A DNA stretch of 23,358 nt, from positions 1-23,358 of IMG/VR virus record IMGVR_UViG_3300027608_002354; one strand, written 5' to 3'. A program made the translations under genes and the position numbers. Under the pieces are notes generated by a model, which worked only from the letters and a program-made list of their open reading frames with translations, did no database searches and was not told where the DNA came from. Shown piece after piece: positions 20,974 to 23,358 of this stretch (its first letter is position 1; each line of letters begins with the position of its first letter). This DNA comes from a virus.

Positions 20974-23358
20974 TCAATATATATAATATATATCACCTAC
21001 TGATCCCCCTGTCGGGGTTATACCTGTACCTACAGTTCTCTTACCAGCTGCATTTGTATTTGATGTAATAACAGTTGTTCCTATAGTAACTGATGTTGTT
21101 GCAAACAATGTTCCAGTATTAGTTTGATTAACAACGTTTAGCGCAGCAGTATTAATCAAAGAGCCGTTAACAGTTGTTGTACCAATATTTAAATTTGATG
21201 ATATGTTGGCAGTGCCAGTGACAGTAAGACCAGCGGCCGCTGTCAATAAACTAGCAACACCTAGAGTACCACCAACATTAGTATTACCTTGAACGTTTGC
21301 TGTAGCACTAACGTCAATATCTCCAGTAACTCTTAGAGCAACACCGGGAGCAGTATTATTGATACCTACACGAGCATTCACAGTATCAACAAATAAGTCA
21401 CCGCCACCAATATTAGTATTAGGAGCTACAGTAAATGCTGTGGCGCTAATCGTTAATGCTGTGCCTACGTTAGCACTTGTGGTTACAAAAAGCGTCGCTG
21501 TATTTGTTTGATTAGTGACGTTAAGAGCAGAAGCAGTCAATAAACTAGCAACACCTAGAGTACCACCAACATTAGTATTACCTTGAACGTTTGCTGTAGC
21601 ACTAACGTCAATATCGCCAGTAACTCTTAGAGCAACACCGGGAGCAGTATTATTGATACCTACACGATTATTGACAGCATCTACAAATAGTGTACCTGAG
21701 TCAAAGTTAGCATTAGGAGCTACAGTAAATGCTGTGGCGCTAATCGTTAATGCTGTGCCTACGTTAGCGCTTGTTGTTACATAAAGGGTACCAGTATTAG
21801 TTTGATTAGTGACGTTAAGAGCAGAAGCAGTCAAAAGACTGGCTACACCTAGAGTACCACCAACATTAGTATTACCTTGAATGTTAGCTGTACTACTAAT
21901 ATCAGCATCACCAGTAACTCTTAGAGCAACACCGGGAGCAGTATTATTGATACCTACACGACCATTTACAGTATCAACAAATAAGTCACCGCCACCAATG
22001 TTAGTATTAGGCGCTACAGTAAGTGCTGTGGTACTAATCGTTAATGCTGTGCCTACGTTAGCACTTGTTGTTACAAAAAGAGTCGCTGTATTTGTTTGGT
22101 TTACAACATTTATAGCAGCAGCATTAACTAGTGTAGAGTTAGCAGTAAATGCTGTGCCAACTGTGTGTGAAAAGGCATTAGCCACACCAGTCGTATATAC
22201 GCCAGTAGCATTAATAAATGCAGCAGTGCCAACATTTGCGCTTGTTGTTACAAAAAGCGTGGCTGTATTTGTTTGGTTAGTGACGTTAAGGGCAGATGCA
22301 GTCAACAAACTAGCAACACCTAGAGTACCACCAACATTAGCGTTACTTTGAATGTTAGCTGTACCAGTAATATCAGCATTACCCGTAACGCTTAAAGGAG
22401 AACCGGGAGATGCAGTACCAATACCTACACGATTATTAATGTTATCAACAAATAGTTTACCAGAACCGATGTTAACGTTAGCACTGATTATATTTAAAAC
22501 GTTTGCGCTCGTAGAACTTCCAGCAACGATAGTAAACCCAGATGTATTTGAAACCAATCTTGTGTCAAAGTCATCAGCATAAGGAGTTTTAAAATCGATA
22601 AATGCTGAAGTAGAACCACCAAGTTCAATCGATGCATTATTGCCTGCTTGTGCTCCTAAAACAATAGTAGAATTTGATGTAGTATTTCCATGTTGTAATG
22701 TTATAGAACCACCAACTTGATCAGTTGAAGCTAATGACAACAAACTAGAAGTATTACCGGTAGCAGTAGTCTGTATTACTATTTGAGAAGGAGATATCTG
22801 AGTATTTACAGAACTATTGCCTAATAAAATGCTGGTATTAGTTATAGTCGCGCCATTTGTAGTTGCAACACCACCACCAACATTAAATTGTGCTGAAGTA
22901 TTTGTAGTACCCGTTACTGTTAAACCAGCAGTACCAGTCAATAGACCAGCAACGTTTAGAGTATTAGAAAGGGTAGCAGCACCAGTTACTGCAATTGTGT
23001 TAGCGAAAGTAGATGCGCCAGTAATACCTAGAGTACCACCAACATTAGTATTACCTTGAACGTTTGCTGTAGATGAAATATCAGCAGCGCCAGTAACTCT
23101 TAGCGCAACACCGGGAGCAGTGTTATTGATACCTACACGATTATTTAAAGCATCTACAAATAGTGTACCAGAATCAAAATTAGTATTAGTAGTACCTTCA
23201 CTTAAAATATTAAAAAAATTAGTACCATCAGCTGTTATTTGCCAGGTATCGCTACTTTCATTCCATTGTAATCGTGAATTAGCTGAACTACCACGATTAA
23301 TTTCAATGCCGGCATTTTCTGTAGGAGCAGTTATCGCAGGTAAATCAGCATTTAATGT
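20974..23358 (-). CDS. Giant modular tail-fibre protein, C-terminal 794 residues (start beyond right edge)
   Basis: The frame is open from the right edge to TAA at 20974; the TTG at 22941 is internal, so the gene is truncated by the window. The first visible residues include ENAGIEINRGSSANSRLQWN and SSDTWQITADGTNFF, a motif typical of long tail fibres of marine T4-like phages. After this come repeats of about 98 residues (VDxVNxRVGINNTAPGVALR, VTGDIDVSATANVQGNTN, VGGTLGVASLLTASALNVTN) and copies of the QTNTATLFVTTSANVGTA module shared with the fibre at 8920-10647. The C-terminus ends TPTGGSVGDIYYIY, a fibre-like ending. Composition is Asn/Thr/Ala/Val-rich. It probably forms the shaft or distal part of a long trimeric fibre, with the adhesin encoded downstream as a candidate tip. 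Confidence 0.85.
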   Translation of the reverse strand, partial: TLNADLPAITAPTENAGIEINRGSSANSRLQWNESSDTWQITADGTNFFNILSEGTTNTNFDSGTLFVDALNNRVGINNTAPGVALRVTGAADISSTANVQGNTNVGGTLGITGASTFANTIAVTGAATLSNTLNVAGLLTGTAGLTVTGTTNTSAQFNVGGGVATTNGATITNTSILLGNSSVNTQISPSQIVIQTTATGNTSSLLSLASTDQVGGSITLQHGNTTSNSTIVLGAQAGNNASIELGGSTSAFIDFKTPYADDFDTRLVSNTSGFTIVAGSSTSANVLNIISANVNIGSGKLFVDNINNRVGIGTASPGSPLSVTGNADITGTANIQSNANVGGTLGVASLLTASALNVTNQTNTATLFVTTSANVGTAAFINATGVYTTGVANAFSHTVGTAFTANSTLVNAAAINVVNQTNTATLFVTTSANVGTALTISTTALTVAPNTNIGGGDLFVDTVNGRVGINNTAPGVALRVTGDADISSTANIQGNTNVGGTLGVASLLTASALNVTNQTNTGTLYVTTSANVGTALTISATAFTVAPNANFDSGTLFVDAVNNRVGINNTAPGVALRVTGDIDVSATANVQGNTNVGGTLGVASLLTASALNVTNQTNTATLFVTTSANVGTALTISATAFTVAPNTNIGGGDLFVDTVNARVGINNTAPGVALRVTGDIDVSATANVQGNTNVGGTLGVASLLTAAAGLTVTGTANISSNLNIGTTTVNGSLINTAALNVVNQTNTGTLFATTSVTIGTTVITSNTNAAGKRTVGTGITPTGGSVGDIYYIY
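21244..22302 (-). repeat. Coding 294-base tandem repeats in the giant fibre gene
   Basis: A unit beginning caa(t/a)aaactagc (with variants) recurs at 21244, 21538 and 21832, exactly 294 bases (98 codons) apart, and again at 22303 after 471 bases, which is one unit plus a 177-base insertion. A further diverged copy lies near 23025-23165. The first 128 or so bases of the first two units differ, by eye, at only one position. The copies stay in frame and so lengthen the fibre shaft. Confidence 0.8.

Noticed and set aside
21231-21242. GC-rich palindrome CAGCGGCCGCTG
   Set aside because: It lies within a fibre repeat coding for Ala-Ala-Ala and is not repeated or near any gene start; most likely chance.
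22939-22941. TTG at 22941 as start of the right-hand fibre gene
   Set aside because: The same frame stays open to the window edge and encodes typical fibre sequence upstream, so the gene starts beyond the window.

Overview
The window looks like part of the virion-structure cluster of an AT-rich, T4-like tailed phage (myovirus) of the kind found in marine cyanophages, pelagiphages and uncultured marine viruses. All supported genes are on the minus strand and packed nose to tail with overlaps or gaps of a few bases, so transcription runs from the right edge to the left edge. The anchor is at the left end: a neck protein resembling gp13 of marine T4-like phages, followed by the first codons of a gp14-like neck protein, the same order as in phage T4. 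The host cannot be named from this window; marine cyanobacteria and SAR11-type bacteria are both plausible. I see no tRNA, rRNA, CRISPR array, integrase or insertion sequence.

Layout in the direction of transcription (right to left). (1) 23358-20974: the C-terminal 794 residues of a very large, repeat-built tail-fibre protein whose start lies outside the window. (2) 20958-19813: a protein with two 2-oxoglutarate/Fe(II) oxygenase domains in tandem. (3) 19807-18728: a glycine-rich adhesin resembling T-even gp38. (4) 18723-17640: two unrecognised proteins. (5) 17665-16009: a membrane fatty-acid desaturase and a TauD-like 2-oxoglutarate oxygenase. (6) 15959-10662: small virion-type proteins and fibre-like proteins, including a 54-residue gene at 10826-10662. 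(7) 10647-8920: a second repeat-built fibre. (8) 8920-5741: a 1059-residue protein made of about 21 RCC1-like repeats. (9) 5720-5220: a tail-fibre assembly chaperone. (10) 5202-996: a four-gene glycan island with two paralogous heptosyltransferase-like enzymes (one fused to a methyltransferase), a GT25-type glycosyltransferase and a methyltransferase. (11) 871-1: neck genes, preceded by a T4-type late promoter and separated by a 29-codon remnant-like reading frame.

Much of the window appears devoted to host recognition: fibres, adhesins and a chaperone, with enzyme genes (hydroxylases, glycosyltransferases, methyltransferases, a desaturase) set among them. One reading is that some enzymes decorate the phage's own fibres or adhesin; another is that they are auxiliary metabolic genes that alter host lipids and surface glycans. 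Neither can be settled from sequence alone. There is no gene-free stretch longer than about 125 bases; the longest is 872-995. Several genes are better started at an internal ATG behind a clear Shine-Dalgarno sequence than at the upstream TTG that opens the reading frame; these choices are noted per gene.
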